Of a DNA stretch of 64,000 nucleotides, positions 17,994 through 26,588 are shown piece after piece; the first letter of the stretch is position 1; each line of letters begins with the position of its first letter. The DNA comes from Cellulomonas chitinilytica. GTDB lineage: Bacteria > Actinomycetota > Actinomycetes > Actinomycetales > Cellulomonadaceae. The stretch lies in NCBI RefSeq assembly GCF_016862675.1, contig NZ_BONK01000007.1, positions 62,001-126,000 on the forward strand. Reading direction: 5' to 3'. The position numbers and the translations under genes are program-made. Under the pieces are notes generated by a model that searched no databases, was not told the DNA's origin, and saw only the letters and a program-made list of their open reading frames with translations.

Positions 17994-19084
17994 GCACCGC
18001 GGTCGAGCCCGTCACGGCGGAGGCGGCTGTGCTGCCCGGGCCGCGGACCGTGCGCGTCGCGAGCGGGCCCGACGGGTCCCGTGGGCTCGTGCTGGTCTGG
18101 CGACGGCGGCCGCTCGTGGTGTGCGTCGTCGCGCTGGTCGTCGCCGTCGCGGCCGCCCTGGTGACGATCACGGCCGGCGAGCTCGGCATCCCCCTGTCCG
18201 AGCTGCCCGCCGTGGTCGCCGGGCAGGGCACCCGCATCCAGCACTGGGTGCTGTACACGACCCGGCTGCCGCGGCTGCTCGTCGGCGCGGGTGCGGGTGC
18301 GGCGCTCGCCGTGTCCGGGGCGATGTTCCAGTCGGTCACCCGCAACCCGCTCGGCAGCCCCGACGTCATCGGGCTCGGCGCCGGTGCGGCGGCGGGGGCG
18401 GCCGCCGCGGGGCTCGTCTGGCCCGGGGTCGTGCCCGTGCCCGTCGGTGCGGTGCTCGGCGCGTTCGTCGCCGTCGGGGCGGTGTGGTTCGGGTCGGGCA
18501 GCGGGTTCTCCCGGCCGCAGCGGCTCGTGGTCGTCGGCATCGCCGTCGGGGCGATGGCGCTCGCGTTCGTCCAGCTCGCGCTCGCCCGGGCGTCCCGCGA
18601 GGACGCGCTCGTCATCGCCCAGTGGCTCAACGGGAGCCTCGCGGCCCGGACGTGGGCCGACGTGCGGCTGATCGTCGCGGCGCTCGTCGTGCTGCTGCCG
18701 CTCGCGCTGCTGCTCACCCGGCCGCTGCAGGTCGTCGAGATGGGCGACGAGGCCGCGACGGCGGTCGGGGTGCGCACCGACCCGACCCGGACGCGGGCGG
18801 TGCTCGTCGCGGTGCTGCTGACCGCCGCCGCCGTGAGCGTGTGCGGGCCGGTCGCGTTCGTCGCGCTCACCGCGCCGCAGATCGCCCGCCGGCTGACCCG
18901 GTCGAGCGGCCCCGGCATGGTCGCGGCGGCCTGCACGGGGGCGGCGCTGCTCGTCGTCGCCGACCTCGTCGCGCAGTACGCCCTGCCGGAGCAGCAGCTG
19001 CCCGTCGGGATCGTCACCGCCGGGCTCGGTGGGGTGTACCTGGTGTTCCTGCTGGTCCGCGAGTTCCGAAGGAGTGCGGTGTGA
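17990..19084 (+). CDS. FecCD-family iron-siderophore permease, second subunit
   Basis: A 364-residue permease and paralogue of the preceding subunit. It has an N-terminal cytoplasmic extension of about 35 residues, then FecCD motifs TTRLPRLLVGAGAGAALAVSGAMFQSVTRNPLGSPDVIG and the coupling loop EMGDEAATAVGVRTDPTRTRAVL (shown here only by its position, about 18.74-18.80 kb). About nine hydrophobic segments follow. GTG 17990 overlaps the previous stop, and its own stop overlaps the ATPase start (GTGA at 19081-19084): three genes are translationally chained. Confidence 0.9.
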   Translation: MSTAVEPVTAEAAVLPGPRTVRVASGPDGSRGLVLVWRRRPLVVCVVALVVAVAAALVTITAGELGIPLSELPAVVAGQGTRIQHWVLYTTRLPRLLVGAGAGAALAVSGAMFQSVTRNPLGSPDVIGLGAGAAAGAAAAGLVWPGVVPVPVGAVLGAFVAVGAVWFGSGSGFSRPQRLVVVGIAVGAMALAFVQLALARASREDALVIAQWLNGSLAARTWADVRLIVAALVVLLPLALLLTRPLQVVEMGDEAATAVGVRTDPTRTRAVLVAVLLTAAAVSVCGPVAFVALTAPQIARRLTRSSGPGMVAAACTGAALLVVADLVAQYALPEQQLPVGIVTAGLGGVYLVFLLVREFRRSAV

Positions 19085-19905
19085 ACGTCGCCGACAGCCC
19101 CCTGGTGGCCGACGGGGTCACCCTCGCGTACGACCGGCTCGTCGTCGCACGGGACCTCGACCTCGCGGTCGCACCGGGGTCGTTCACCGTGATCATCGGG
19201 CCCAACGGGTGCGGCAAGTCGACGCTCCTGCGCGCCCTGGCCCGGACGCTCGCCCCGCGAGAGGGCCGGGTGCTGCTCGACGGTGCTCCCATCGACCGGA
19301 TGCGCAGCAAGGACGTCGCGAAGCGGCTCGCGCTCCTGCCGCAGGGACCGATCGCACCCGAGGCGATCACCGTCGGCGACCTCGTGGCACGCGGCCGCTA
19401 CCCGCACCAGGGGATCCTGCGGCAGTGGTCCGCGGCCGACGCCCGCGCGGTCGACGCGGCCCTGCGCGCGACCGAGGTCGACGACCTGCGCGAGCGGTTC
19501 GTGTCCGACCTGTCCGGCGGTCAGCGGCAGCGGGTGTGGCTCGCGATGGCCCTCGCCCAGGAGACCGACCTGCTGCTGCTCGACGAGCCGACGACGTTCC
19601 TCGACATCGCCCACCAGGTCGAGGTCATGGACCTGTGCGCGCGCCTGCACGCCGAGGGCCGCACGCTCGTCGCCGTCCTGCACGACCTCAACCAGGCCGC
19701 CCGGTACGCCACGCACCTCGTCGCGATGCGCGACGGGCGGGTCGTCGCGCAGGGCGCCCCGGCGGACGTGGTGACCGAGCCGCTCGTGCAGGAGGTGTTC
19801 GGGCTGGCCAGCCGGGTCGTCCCGGACCCGGAGACCGGGACGCCGATGGTGGTGCCGCTGCGGCGGACGGTGCCGGGCTCAGTACAGGACCAGGTCGTCC
19901 TCTGA
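19081..19905 (+). CDS. Iron-siderophore ABC transporter ATPase
   Basis: A 274-residue FepC/FhuC-type nucleotide-binding subunit. Motifs in order: Walker A GPNGCGKST, Q-loop LLPQGP, ABC signature LSGGQRQR, Walker B LLLLDEPTTFLD and the H-loop HDLNQAARYATH. It powers the two FecCD permeases. GTG 19081 overlaps the preceding stop. Its last 27 bases overlap the 3' end of the convergent nuclease gene (19879-19905), so the two transcripts share complementary ends. Confidence 0.94.
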   Translation: MNVADSPLVADGVTLAYDRLVVARDLDLAVAPGSFTVIIGPNGCGKSTLLRALARTLAPREGRVLLDGAPIDRMRSKDVAKRLALLPQGPIAPEAITVGDLVARGRYPHQGILRQWSAADARAVDAALRATEVDDLRERFVSDLSGGQRQRVWLAMALAQETDLLLLDEPTTFLDIAHQVEVMDLCARLHAEGRTLVAVLHDLNQAARYATHLVAMRDGRVVAQGAPADVVTEPLVQEVFGLASRVVPDPETGTPMVVPLRRTVPGSVQDQVVL

Positions 19906-20892
19906 CGTCAGCGTGATCCACGCCTGACGACCCTCGGGCGTCGGCTGCGACGCGAGCACGTCGGCCGCGACGAGCGGACCGAGGTCGAGGCCGGTGAGGT
20001 CGGCCACCGTCTGCACGGGGACCTGGAACGTCCGGAACGGGCCGAGCGGCGGGGGAGCGTCGGCCTCGCGGGCGGCGCGGAGGGCCTCGTCCAGGTCGAG
20101 CCCGGCGATCAGCGGAGACTGGTCGAGGACGAACGCCGCGGAGACGAGCGTGCGGGCCGCGTCCTCGGTGAACGGCCGCTCGGTGAACGGCCGGCGTTCG
20201 GTGAACGGCCGCGCGGTGGCGTCCGAGGGGTCGGAGTCGGGCTCGTGGTGTGAGGTGGCGCCGTCGTCGGCGTCGAAGGGGTACTCGGACGGGTCGACCG
20301 GGGTGCCCGTCGTCGGGCTCGTGGCTCCGGGGTCGTCGGGCTCCTGCGCGGGGACGGTCCAGACGGCGACCTTCCAGAAGTGCCGGGGGATCCCGCACCC
20401 CCGGTACACCGGGTCGTTGTCGACGAGCACCGGGCCGGTGAACACGCTCACCCGGTGGTGCCACTGCCCGGCGTAGTCGAGCACGTGGTCCTCGAGCCCG
20501 ACCCACAGCTCCTTGCCCTGGTTGAACTTCGCGGCCTGCGGGGCGGCGTTGGCGAACGTGAACGTCTCGACGTTGGCCCGCTGGGCCTCGTCGTGCTCGC
20601 CCCACACCGGGTCCTGGCGGCGGACGAGGTGGCCGCGGTCGAGGTCGTTGTGGTCGTACACGTGCGGGCCGGTCTGCTCGGACTCGGGCGCGCGGGCGTC
20701 GAACACCCAGTTGTCGGCCCGGGGCAGCGACAGGAGCCGGCTGCCGTCGATGTTGACGGCCGTCGACGCGGCGAGCCGGCGGACGGGGTCCAGCTGCACG
20801 GTGAAGTGCGTGGACGGCAGCACGCGGACCTCGCGTGGCACCACGGGCAGCGGGACGTCGGGTCCCAGGAAGGTCGAGTCGTAGCCGGTCAT
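19879..20892 (-). CDS. DNA/RNA non-specific endonuclease (NUC, beta-beta-alpha-Me fold)
   Basis: A 337-residue nuclease of the Serratia NucA/EndoG family. The catalytic motif LDRGHLVRR gives DRGH at residues 85-88, with His88 as general base, and Asn115 in TFANAAPQ is the expected metal ligand. These enzymes cut single- and double-stranded DNA and RNA with Mg2+. No signal peptide or secretion tag is seen, unlike secreted members. Residues about 205-250 are a disordered Asp/Pro/Thr-rich insert with a short PFTER repeat (three copies). The C-terminal about 90 residues look like a separate domain of unknown role. It overlaps the ABC ATPase 3' end and is divergent from the amidohydrolase. Confidence 0.85.
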   Translation of the reverse strand: MTGYDSTFLGPDVPLPVVPREVRVLPSTHFTVQLDPVRRLAASTAVNIDGSRLLSLPRADNWVFDARAPESEQTGPHVYDHNDLDRGHLVRRQDPVWGEHDEAQRANVETFTFANAAPQAAKFNQGKELWVGLEDHVLDYAGQWHHRVSVFTGPVLVDNDPVYRGCGIPRHFWKVAVWTVPAQEPDDPGATSPTTGTPVDPSEYPFDADDGATSHHEPDSDPSDATARPFTERRPFTERPFTEDAARTLVSAAFVLDQSPLIAGLDLDEALRAAREADAPPPLGPFRTFQVPVQTVADLTGLDLGPLVAADVLASQPTPEGRQAWITLTSEDDLVLY

Positions 20893-20945
20893 GATGCAGC
20901 CCCCTACCGTGCTCTCAGGCAGACGAGGCTAGCGAGGTCGAAGGT

Positions 20946-22421
20946 GTGAGCAACATCACATTTGGGACAAATCACCCGGTGGTCCTCACCGGTGCACGGC
21001 GCGTCGGCGGCGCCGGGCCGGTCGACGTGCTCGTGCGCGACGGCCGGATCGCCGCGCTCGGTGCCGGGCTCGACGCAGGCCCCCGGGCGGAACGCGTCGC
21101 GCTCGACGGCCGGTTCGTCGTCCCCGGCCTCTGGGACGCGCACACGCACCTGACGCAGTGGGCCCTCGCCCGCCGGCGGCTCGACGTGTCCGGAGCGCGG
21201 TCGGCGGCCGAGGCGGTCACGCTCGTCGCCCGACGCCTCGCGGCCGACCCGCCGCCCGCCGGCGTCGCGCTCGTGGGAGCGGGGTTCCGGGACGCCCTCT
21301 GGCCCGACTCGCCGACCGCCCGGCTTCTCGACGAGGTCGCGGCGGAGGTGCCCGTCGTGCTCGTCTCCGGCGACCTGCACTGCGCCTGGGCGTCGACCGC
21401 CGGGCTCCGGTTCCTCGGCGTCACCCACCCCACGGGGCTGCTGCGCGAGTCCGAGTGGCTGCCGCTGCAGGGCGCCGTCGACCACGTGCCCGACGACGTC
21501 GCCGACGCCCTCGTCGGCGACGCGCTGCGTGCCGCCGCGACCCGCGGCGTGGTCGGCGTCGTCGACCTGGAGATCGCCGACAACCTCGCCGTCTGGCGCC
21601 GCCGCCGCACCCCGCCGGTCCGGGTGCGCGCCGGCGTCTGGGAGGACCACCTCGACCGCGTCGTCCGCGAGGACCTGCACACCGGCGACCGGGTCGCCGA
21701 CCTCGTCGAGCAGGGCCCCTTCAAGGTCATCACCGACGGCTCGCTCAACACCCGCACCGCCTACTGCCACGACCCCTATCCCGGGTCCTCGCACCGAGGC
21801 GTGCTGGCGGTGCCGCCGGAGCGGCTCGTCCCGCTCATGACGTACGCCCGCGCCCACGGCCTGCGGTGCGCGATCCACGCCATCGGCGACGCCGCCAACG
21901 GGCTCGCCCTCGACGCGTTCGCCGCGACCGGGGCCGCCGGCTCGATCGAGCACGCCCAGCTGCTCACCGCCGGCGACGTCGCCCGGTTCGCTGAGCTCGG
22001 CGTCGTCGCGAGCGTGCAGCCCGAGCACGCGATGGACGACCGGGACGTCGCCGACCACCACTGGGCCGGCCGCACCGACCGGGCGTTCGCGTTCGGCGCC
22101 CTGCACCGGGCCGGTGTCCGGCTCGCGCTCGGGTCCGACGCGCCCGTGGCGCCGCTCGACCCGTGGGCCGCGATCGACGCCGCCGTGTGGCGGGCGCGCG
22201 ACGGGCGGGAGCCGTGGCACCCCGAGCAGCGGATCGACGCGCTGGCCGCGCTCACCTCGTCCGTGGACGGGCGCCCCCTCACCTTGCGGGTCGGCGACCC
22301 GGCGGACCTCGCGGTGCTCGACGAGGACCCGCTCGTGCTCGCGGGGGCGGCCGGCGCGCTGCGGTCGATCGCCGTCTCCGGGACGCTCGTCGCAGGGGAG
22401 TGGGTGCACCGCGCGATCTGA
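20946..22421 (+). CDS. Amidohydrolase family protein (YtcJ/Amidohydro_3 type)
   Basis: A 491-residue metal-dependent hydrolase with a composite beta-domain (residues 1-60 and about 440-491) around a TIM barrel. Metal-ligand motifs: WDAHTH (His66, His68), DGSLNTRTAYC, AIHAIGDAANGLALDAF, SIEHAQL and LALGSDAPVAPLDPW. This order is that of the YtcJ-like branch, whose substrates are mostly unknown N-substituted amides or cyclic amides. The start is the GTG at 20946 (MSNITF); the segment around the start is unusually AT-rich for this window. Divergent from the nuclease gene with 53 nt between starts. Confidence 0.85.
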   Translation: MSNITFGTNHPVVLTGARRVGGAGPVDVLVRDGRIAALGAGLDAGPRAERVALDGRFVVPGLWDAHTHLTQWALARRRLDVSGARSAAEAVTLVARRLAADPPPAGVALVGAGFRDALWPDSPTARLLDEVAAEVPVVLVSGDLHCAWASTAGLRFLGVTHPTGLLRESEWLPLQGAVDHVPDDVADALVGDALRAAATRGVVGVVDLEIADNLAVWRRRRTPPVRVRAGVWEDHLDRVVREDLHTGDRVADLVEQGPFKVITDGSLNTRTAYCHDPYPGSSHRGVLAVPPERLVPLMTYARAHGLRCAIHAIGDAANGLALDAFAATGAAGSIEHAQLLTAGDVARFAELGVVASVQPEHAMDDRDVADHHWAGRTDRAFAFGALHRAGVRLALGSDAPVAPLDPWAAIDAAVWRARDGREPWHPEQRIDALAALTSSVDGRPLTLRVGDPADLAVLDEDPLVLAGAAGALRSIAVSGTLVAGEWVHRAI

Positions 22422-22484
22422 GCGGAGCGTCCCGCTCGATCGGGTGAGCGTGCGCGCGACGCCCCCGCGTCCGATGGACACCTC

Positions 22485-22514
22485 TTGTCCGCATATGTCG
22501 CCGCGCGATATATG
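22485..22514 (+). promoter_or_regulatory. Promoter of the PadR/membrane-protein operon
   Basis: TTGTCC (22485-22490) and TATATG (22509-22514) are separated by 18 bp in a local AT-rich island. ATATGT occurs twice (22493-22498, 22510-22515), and GGACA-N5-TGTCC (22476-22490) overlaps the -35 box; these are candidate PadR sites. Confidence 0.55.
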
Positions 22515-22582
22515 TTCGCGGTGACCTCGCAGATCAGCGGCCGTGCGCGGCGCCCGGACGGGCCTCCGTCGGGCGGCCGGTC

Positions 22583-23635
22583 GTGACCCGGACCGCCGAC
22601 GGGTCGTTCGCGCGGTCCGCGCGGTTCTGGCTCCGGGCCTACCCCGCCGACTGGCGCGAGGAACGCGGCGACGAGCTCACGGCCGTCCTCGCGGACCTCG
22701 CCGGCCCGGGGGCGCGACGGCTCGACGCCCGGTCCGTCGTCGGCCTCGTCCGCGGGGGACTGGCCGCACGGTGGCGCGTGAGCCCGCCGCTCCTGCCGTA
22801 CCTCGGCTACATGTCGATGGGGACGCGCGTCGCTCCCGCGTACGCGGCGTGGGCGTGGCGCGACATCCAGCGTCCGCACTACCGCTGGCGTCGGGCGGCT
22901 CGCCCGAACGGGGCGGTGGTCATCGTCGTGGGTTCGTCGCTCCTGAGCGACCCGCGCCTCGCCCTCGGCTGGGCCGTCGTGTACGCCGCGCTGGGCGTCG
23001 CCATGGCGCTCCTCGTCGATCCCGTGCGTCTGCGGCGGAACGCCCTCGTCCAGCACCTCGGGCCCGGGCCCGGGCGAGCTCCCGCCGCCGGCTGCGTCCG
23101 CGTGGCGGTGCCGCGTCGCCGGCTGCGGGCCCGGGACGGCGCCGCCGTGCTGCTCGGCACGGTGGCCGCCTGCGCCACGGTCTGGTCGGTGACCGCGTGG
23201 ACGACGGTCGGCTGGTTCGGGTCCGTGGCCGCCCGCGACACCGCCGTGCCGCGCGTGCTCGCCGCCGCACTCGTCGTCGGCCTCGTCGCGGCGGCGGTCG
23301 TGGTGGGGTGCCACCGCACGTCGCTGCCCGACCCGCCCGAGCAGCCCGACCGCGTCGTCGTCCGGCTCCAGCCGCAGGCGCCCGCGGGCCTCGCCCTGGT
23401 GCTCCTCGCGGTCGTCGCGACCGCGGTGCTCGAGGCCACCGGCATCCTGGACGCCCCGATGTCCCTCACGGGGGCCGCGCTGTCCACGGCGATGCTCCCT
23501 GCCGCGTGCGTGATCTGGCTCCGGGCGCGCCGGACGGCCGACGACGGGCGCGTGGTTGCCGCCGACCTCGTCCGCGGCGCGATCGGCCGTCCGCCCCGGG
23601 TCGAGCCGGCCCAGGCCCTGTGGGTGATGCCGTGA
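22583..23635 (+). CDS. Membrane protein of a PadR-linked pair (unknown function)
   Basis: A 350-residue protein. The N-terminal cytoplasmic part (FARSARFWLRAYPADWREERGDELTAVLADLA and following, residues about 8-70) is followed by about six hydrophobic segments in three pairs. It is clearly related to the protein at 24.4-25.6 kb: FWLRAYP..WR..RG.EL.AV.ADLA.PGA.RLD.RS..GLV.GG.A.RWR..PPL..YL is shared. I do not recognise a named family; the layout resembles permease-like or sensor proteins regulated by PadR. GTG 22583 is chosen; its stop overlaps the PadR start. Confidence 0.75.
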   Translation: MTRTADGSFARSARFWLRAYPADWREERGDELTAVLADLAGPGARRLDARSVVGLVRGGLAARWRVSPPLLPYLGYMSMGTRVAPAYAAWAWRDIQRPHYRWRRAARPNGAVVIVVGSSLLSDPRLALGWAVVYAALGVAMALLVDPVRLRRNALVQHLGPGPGRAPAAGCVRVAVPRRRLRARDGAAVLLGTVAACATVWSVTAWTTVGWFGSVAARDTAVPRVLAAALVVGLVAAAVVVGCHRTSLPDPPEQPDRVVVRLQPQAPAGLALVLLAVVATAVLEATGILDAPMSLTGAALSTAMLPAACVIWLRARRTADDGRVVAADLVRGAIGRPPRVEPAQALWVMP

Positions 23636-24009
23636 CGTTCCGGATGAGCGAGCAGGCCTACCTCGTGCTCGTGGCGCTCGGCGAGGAGCCGCGGCACGGG
23701 TACGGCGTCGTGCAGGCGGTCCGGGCGCTGTCCGACGGGCAGGTGCGCCTCGGCGCCGGGACGCTCTACGGGATCCTCGACCGGGCCGTCGGGGCGGGCT
23801 ACGTCGAGGCGTCCGGCGAGGTCGTCGTCGACGGGCGGCTGCGTCGCTACTACCGGCTCACGCCGACCGGCCTGGCCGCCGTCCGCGCCGAGACGCTCCG
23901 GCTGGCCGAGCTCGCCCAGCGCGCGCGACGAGCGCTCGGCGCAGGCCCGACCACCGGCCCGACCACCGGCCCGACCACCGGGCTGCCCGCACTCGGAGGA
24001 ACGTCATGA
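23632..24009 (+). CDS. PadR-family transcriptional regulator
   Basis: A 125-residue repressor-type protein. The wHTH reads LVLVALGEEPRHGYGVVQAVRALSDGQVRLGAGTLYGILDRAVGAGYVEA, including the PadR hallmarks HGYG and GTLYGILDR, then the wing RRYYRLTPTGLAAV. The C-terminal tail carries three 12-bp in-frame repeats (GPTT x3). GTG 23632 overlaps the preceding stop (GTGA), though an ATG at 23644 is a plausible second choice. Its stop overlaps the next ATG (24006-24009). The tight coupling to three membrane-protein genes suggests that it controls its own operon. Confidence 0.88.
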   Translation: MTFRMSEQAYLVLVALGEEPRHGYGVVQAVRALSDGQVRLGAGTLYGILDRAVGAGYVEASGEVVVDGRLRRYYRLTPTGLAAVRAETLRLAELAQRARRALGAGPTTGPTTGPTTGLPALGGTS

Positions 24010-24371
24010 CACCGGCCCGCCCGCCCCTGGCCGTCCTGCTGCGCTACCGCCTGCTGGGCCGGCGTCCCGCCGCCACGCACGACGACTGGCTCAGGACCGA
24101 CCTCGACAGCCGCTGGTACCCGGTCCGCTCCGTCCTGCTCGTCACGGCGACGTCCTTCGTCGTCGTGATCGCCGTCTGCTGGGCCGGCGCCGCGCTGGGC
24201 TGGTGGTCGCCGCTCGACCCGTTCGTCGTCGTCGCCCTCGGCGTGGTGCACGGCGTCGCGCAGACGGTGCGTGCCGTCCGGCTCCGGGAGGCCGAGCGCG
24301 AGCGGTTGTTCGGCGTGCGAGACGAGCTCGGCCGGTTCACGCCGTACCTGCACCTGGAGCGCGACGAGTGA
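24006..24371 (+). CDS. Small membrane protein in PadR operon
   Basis: A 121-residue protein with two transmembrane helices (about 44-66 and 70-92), an N-terminal Arg-rich cytoplasmic part and a charged amphipathic C-terminus ([20 protein letters not shown]). No family recognised. Start and stop both overlap neighbours (ATGA at 24006, GTGA at 24368), so it is translated with PadR and the following large membrane protein. Confidence 0.75.
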   Translation: MTPARPPLAVLLRYRLLGRRPAATHDDWLRTDLDSRWYPVRSVLLVTATSFVVVIAVCWAGAALGWWSPLDPFVVVALGVVHGVAQTVRAVRLREAERERLFGVRDELGRFTPYLHLERDE

Positions 24372-25576
24372 GCGGGCCCGACCCGAGGTTCGAGCGGTCC
24401 GTCGCGTTCTGGCTGCGCGCCTACCCGCGCCGCTGGCGCGCCGCCCGCGGCGCGGAGCTCGCAGCGGTCGCCGCCGACCTGGCGAGGCCCGGGGCGGTTC
24501 GGCTCGACCTGCGCTCGGCCGCCGGGCTCGTCGCGGGCGGGTGGGCCACGCGGTGGCGGACGCGCCCGCCGCTGCGCGACTACCTGCTCTACCGGTTCGC
24601 CGACCGCCGGGTGCCCGTCGAGCACCGCGCGTGGGCGGCCGACGACCTGGAGGGCAGGTTCGCGGGGCTCCGCGTCGGGTTGTCCGGACCGGTCGGGGCG
24701 GCCGCAGGCATGCTGATCGCCCGGCGATGGGAGGGCGAGCCTCCGGACTGGGCGTTCGTCGGCCTCTTCTCGGCGCTCCTGGCGACGATGTGGCTCGTGA
24801 TCTGGCCGGGTCGCCTGGAGAAGTCGCGCCGCAAGCACCTGGTGCCCCAGCAGGGCGAGCCCCTCGTCGACGGGACCCGGGTCTACGAGTGGGTGCCCCG
24901 GGACCGGGTGGCGGCTCGTGCGGGGACCCTCACGACGCTCCTCGCGACGGCCCTGCTCGCCCCGGCGGCGTCCGTCGCGTGGCTCGTCGCCCCGCGGCGG
25001 GTGGCCACGGTGGCGTGCGCGCCGCCCGACGACGGCGGCGGGTGCTTCGAGACGGTGAGCCTCACCCGGCACGGCGCGGTCGGCCCCGTGCTCGCCGCCC
25101 TGGCGGTCGCGCTGCTCGTCGGTGGCGCCGTGGCGTGGCTCGCCGCCCGACGGCTGGACCGGCAGGTCCCGGTGCGCCCGTTCCAGCCGGCCCGGCGGGT
25201 CGTCGGTCTGGGCCTGCGCCGGGCGGCCGGAACGGGCCTCGTCGTCGTGCTGGTGCTCGCGGACCTCGCCGCGGAGGCGACCGGCCGGATCGACCTGTGG
25301 GCGGGCGCCGTGCTCGCGGTCGTCGCGCTCGCCCTGCTCCCGGCCTGCGCCGTCACGTGGCGCGTCGCGTCGCGGGGGCCGTCGGACCTCGCGTGGTCCG
25401 ACGTGCGCCGGATCGTGTGGACGGGTCACGCACCGGTCGTGGACCAGCACGGGACCGGCCTCGTCCCGTTCGTCCTCGGACCGGCACCGGCGACGCCCGC
25501 GGGGCAGGCCGTCGCGGTCACGGGCGGGGCCCGCGCGGACGGCGCCGAGGCCCCGCGCCCCGACTGGCTACACTGA
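24368..25576 (+). CDS. Membrane protein, paralogue of the 22.6-kb gene
   Basis: A 402-residue protein with the same N-terminal module as the first gene of the operon ([30 protein letters not shown], residues about 13-42) and six or so hydrophobic segments. The extracytoplasmic loop contains two Cys ([16 protein letters not shown]) that could form a disulfide. The C-terminus is Ala/Pro-rich. GTG 24368 overlaps the preceding stop. Probably works with its paralogue in one membrane complex; function unknown. Confidence 0.75.
   Translation: MSGPDPRFERSVAFWLRAYPRRWRAARGAELAAVAADLARPGAVRLDLRSAAGLVAGGWATRWRTRPPLRDYLLYRFADRRVPVEHRAWAADDLEGRFAGLRVGLSGPVGAAAGMLIARRWEGEPPDWAFVGLFSALLATMWLVIWPGRLEKSRRKHLVPQQGEPLVDGTRVYEWVPRDRVAARAGTLTTLLATALLAPAASVAWLVAPRRVATVACAPPDDGGGCFETVSLTRHGAVGPVLAALAVALLVGGAVAWLAARRLDRQVPVRPFQPARRVVGLGLRRAAGTGLVVVLVLADLAAEATGRIDLWAGAVLAVVALALLPACAVTWRVASRGPSDLAWSDVRRIVWTGHAPVVDQHGTGLVPFVLGPAPATPAGQAVAVTGGARADGAEAPRPDWLH
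25569..25574 (+). promoter_or_regulatory. -10 box of purSQ promoter
   Basis: TACACT overlaps the stop codon of the preceding membrane-protein gene and lies 44 nt before the purS start. No good -35 box is seen. This gives purS a leader with a ribosome site (CAGGAG), unlike the leaderless pur genes. Confidence 0.4.
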
Positions 25577-25618
25577 CCGCCGACCCCCCACCGCCGCGCG
25601 AACACAGGAGCATCCCCC

Positions 25619-25885
25619 GTGGGACGAGTCGTCGTCGACGTCATGCCGAAGCCCGAGATCCTCGACCCGCAGGGCAAGGCCGTCGCCGGTGCGCTGCCGC
25701 GGCTGGGCTTCGGCCAGTTCGCCGGGGTGCGCCAGGGCAAGCGGTTCGAGCTCGAGGTGGACGGCCCGGTGACGGACGAGATCCTCGCCGCCGCGCGCGC
25801 CGCCGGAGAGCAGGTCCTGTCGAACCCCGTCATCGAGGACGTCGTGGCGGTGTACGAGGACACGGACGCGCAGGTCGGCGCCTGA
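25619..25885 (+). CDS. purS: Phosphoribosylformylglycinamidine synthase subunit PurS
   Basis: The 88-residue structural subunit of the three-part FGAM synthase (PurS, PurQ, PurL), which bridges glutaminase and synthase. Sequence pattern [26 protein letters not shown] is diagnostic. GTG 25619 has CAGGAG 8 nt upstream. Its stop overlaps the purQ ATG by one base (TGATG), so the two are co-translated; purL, however, is 23 kb away. Confidence 0.95.
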   Translation: MGRVVVDVMPKPEILDPQGKAVAGALPRLGFGQFAGVRQGKRFELEVDGPVTDEILAAARAAGEQVLSNPVIEDVVAVYEDTDAQVGA

Positions 25886-26580
25886 TGGCCCGCATCGGCG
25901 TCGTCACGTTCCCCGGCACGCTCGACGACCGGGACGCCGCCCGCGCGGTCCGCCTGGCCGGCGCCGAGGCCGTGAGCCTGTGGCACGCCGACGCCGACCT
26001 GCACGGGGTCGACGCCGTGGTGCTGCCCGGTGGCTTCTCGTACGGCGACTACCTGCGCGCCGGGGCGATCAGCCGGTTCGCGCCGGTGATGGGCGAGATC
26101 GTCGACGCCGCGAACCGCGGCCTGCCGGTCCTCGGCATCTGCAACGGCTTCCAGGTCCTCACCGAGGCGCACCTGCTGCCGGGCTCGATGATCAAGAACG
26201 ACCACCTGCACTTCGTCTGCCGCGAGCAGGTCCTGTCCGTCGAGAACGTCGACACGGCCTGGACGCGCGACTACGCGCAGGGCGAGCGGATCACGGTCCC
26301 GCTGAAGAACCAGGACGGCCAGTACGTCGCCGACGAGCGCACCCTCGACGAGCTCGAGGGCGAGGGCCGGGTCGTGTTCCGCTACCAGGACGTGAACCCG
26401 AACGGGTCGCGTCGAGGCATCGCGGGCATCACGAACGCGGCCGGCAACGTGGTCGGCCTCATGCCGCACCCCGAGCACGCCGTCGAGCAGGGCTTCGGCC
26501 CGGACGGTGCGCACGGCCCCCGCACGGGCACCGACGGGCTGCGGTTCTTCACGTCGGTCCTGCACGCCCTCGTCGGCTGA
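25885..26580 (+). CDS. purQ: Phosphoribosylformylglycinamidine synthase glutaminase subunit PurQ
   Basis: A 231-residue class I glutamine amidotransferase that supplies ammonia to PurL. The nucleophile Cys86 sits in LGICNGFQ, and the His/Glu pair is in [10 protein letters not shown]. The oxyanion segment [14 protein letters not shown] is intact. ATG 25885 overlaps the purS stop. The gene ends just before a double-GNAT gene, 8 nt downstream, which may be read through from this transcript. Confidence 0.95.
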   Translation: MARIGVVTFPGTLDDRDAARAVRLAGAEAVSLWHADADLHGVDAVVLPGGFSYGDYLRAGAISRFAPVMGEIVDAANRGLPVLGICNGFQVLTEAHLLPGSMIKNDHLHFVCREQVLSVENVDTAWTRDYAQGERITVPLKNQDGQYVADERTLDELEGEGRVVFRYQDVNPNGSRRGIAGITNAAGNVVGLMPHPEHAVEQGFGPDGAHGPRTGTDGLRFFTSVLHALVG

Positions 26581-26588
26581 GCGCAGGC

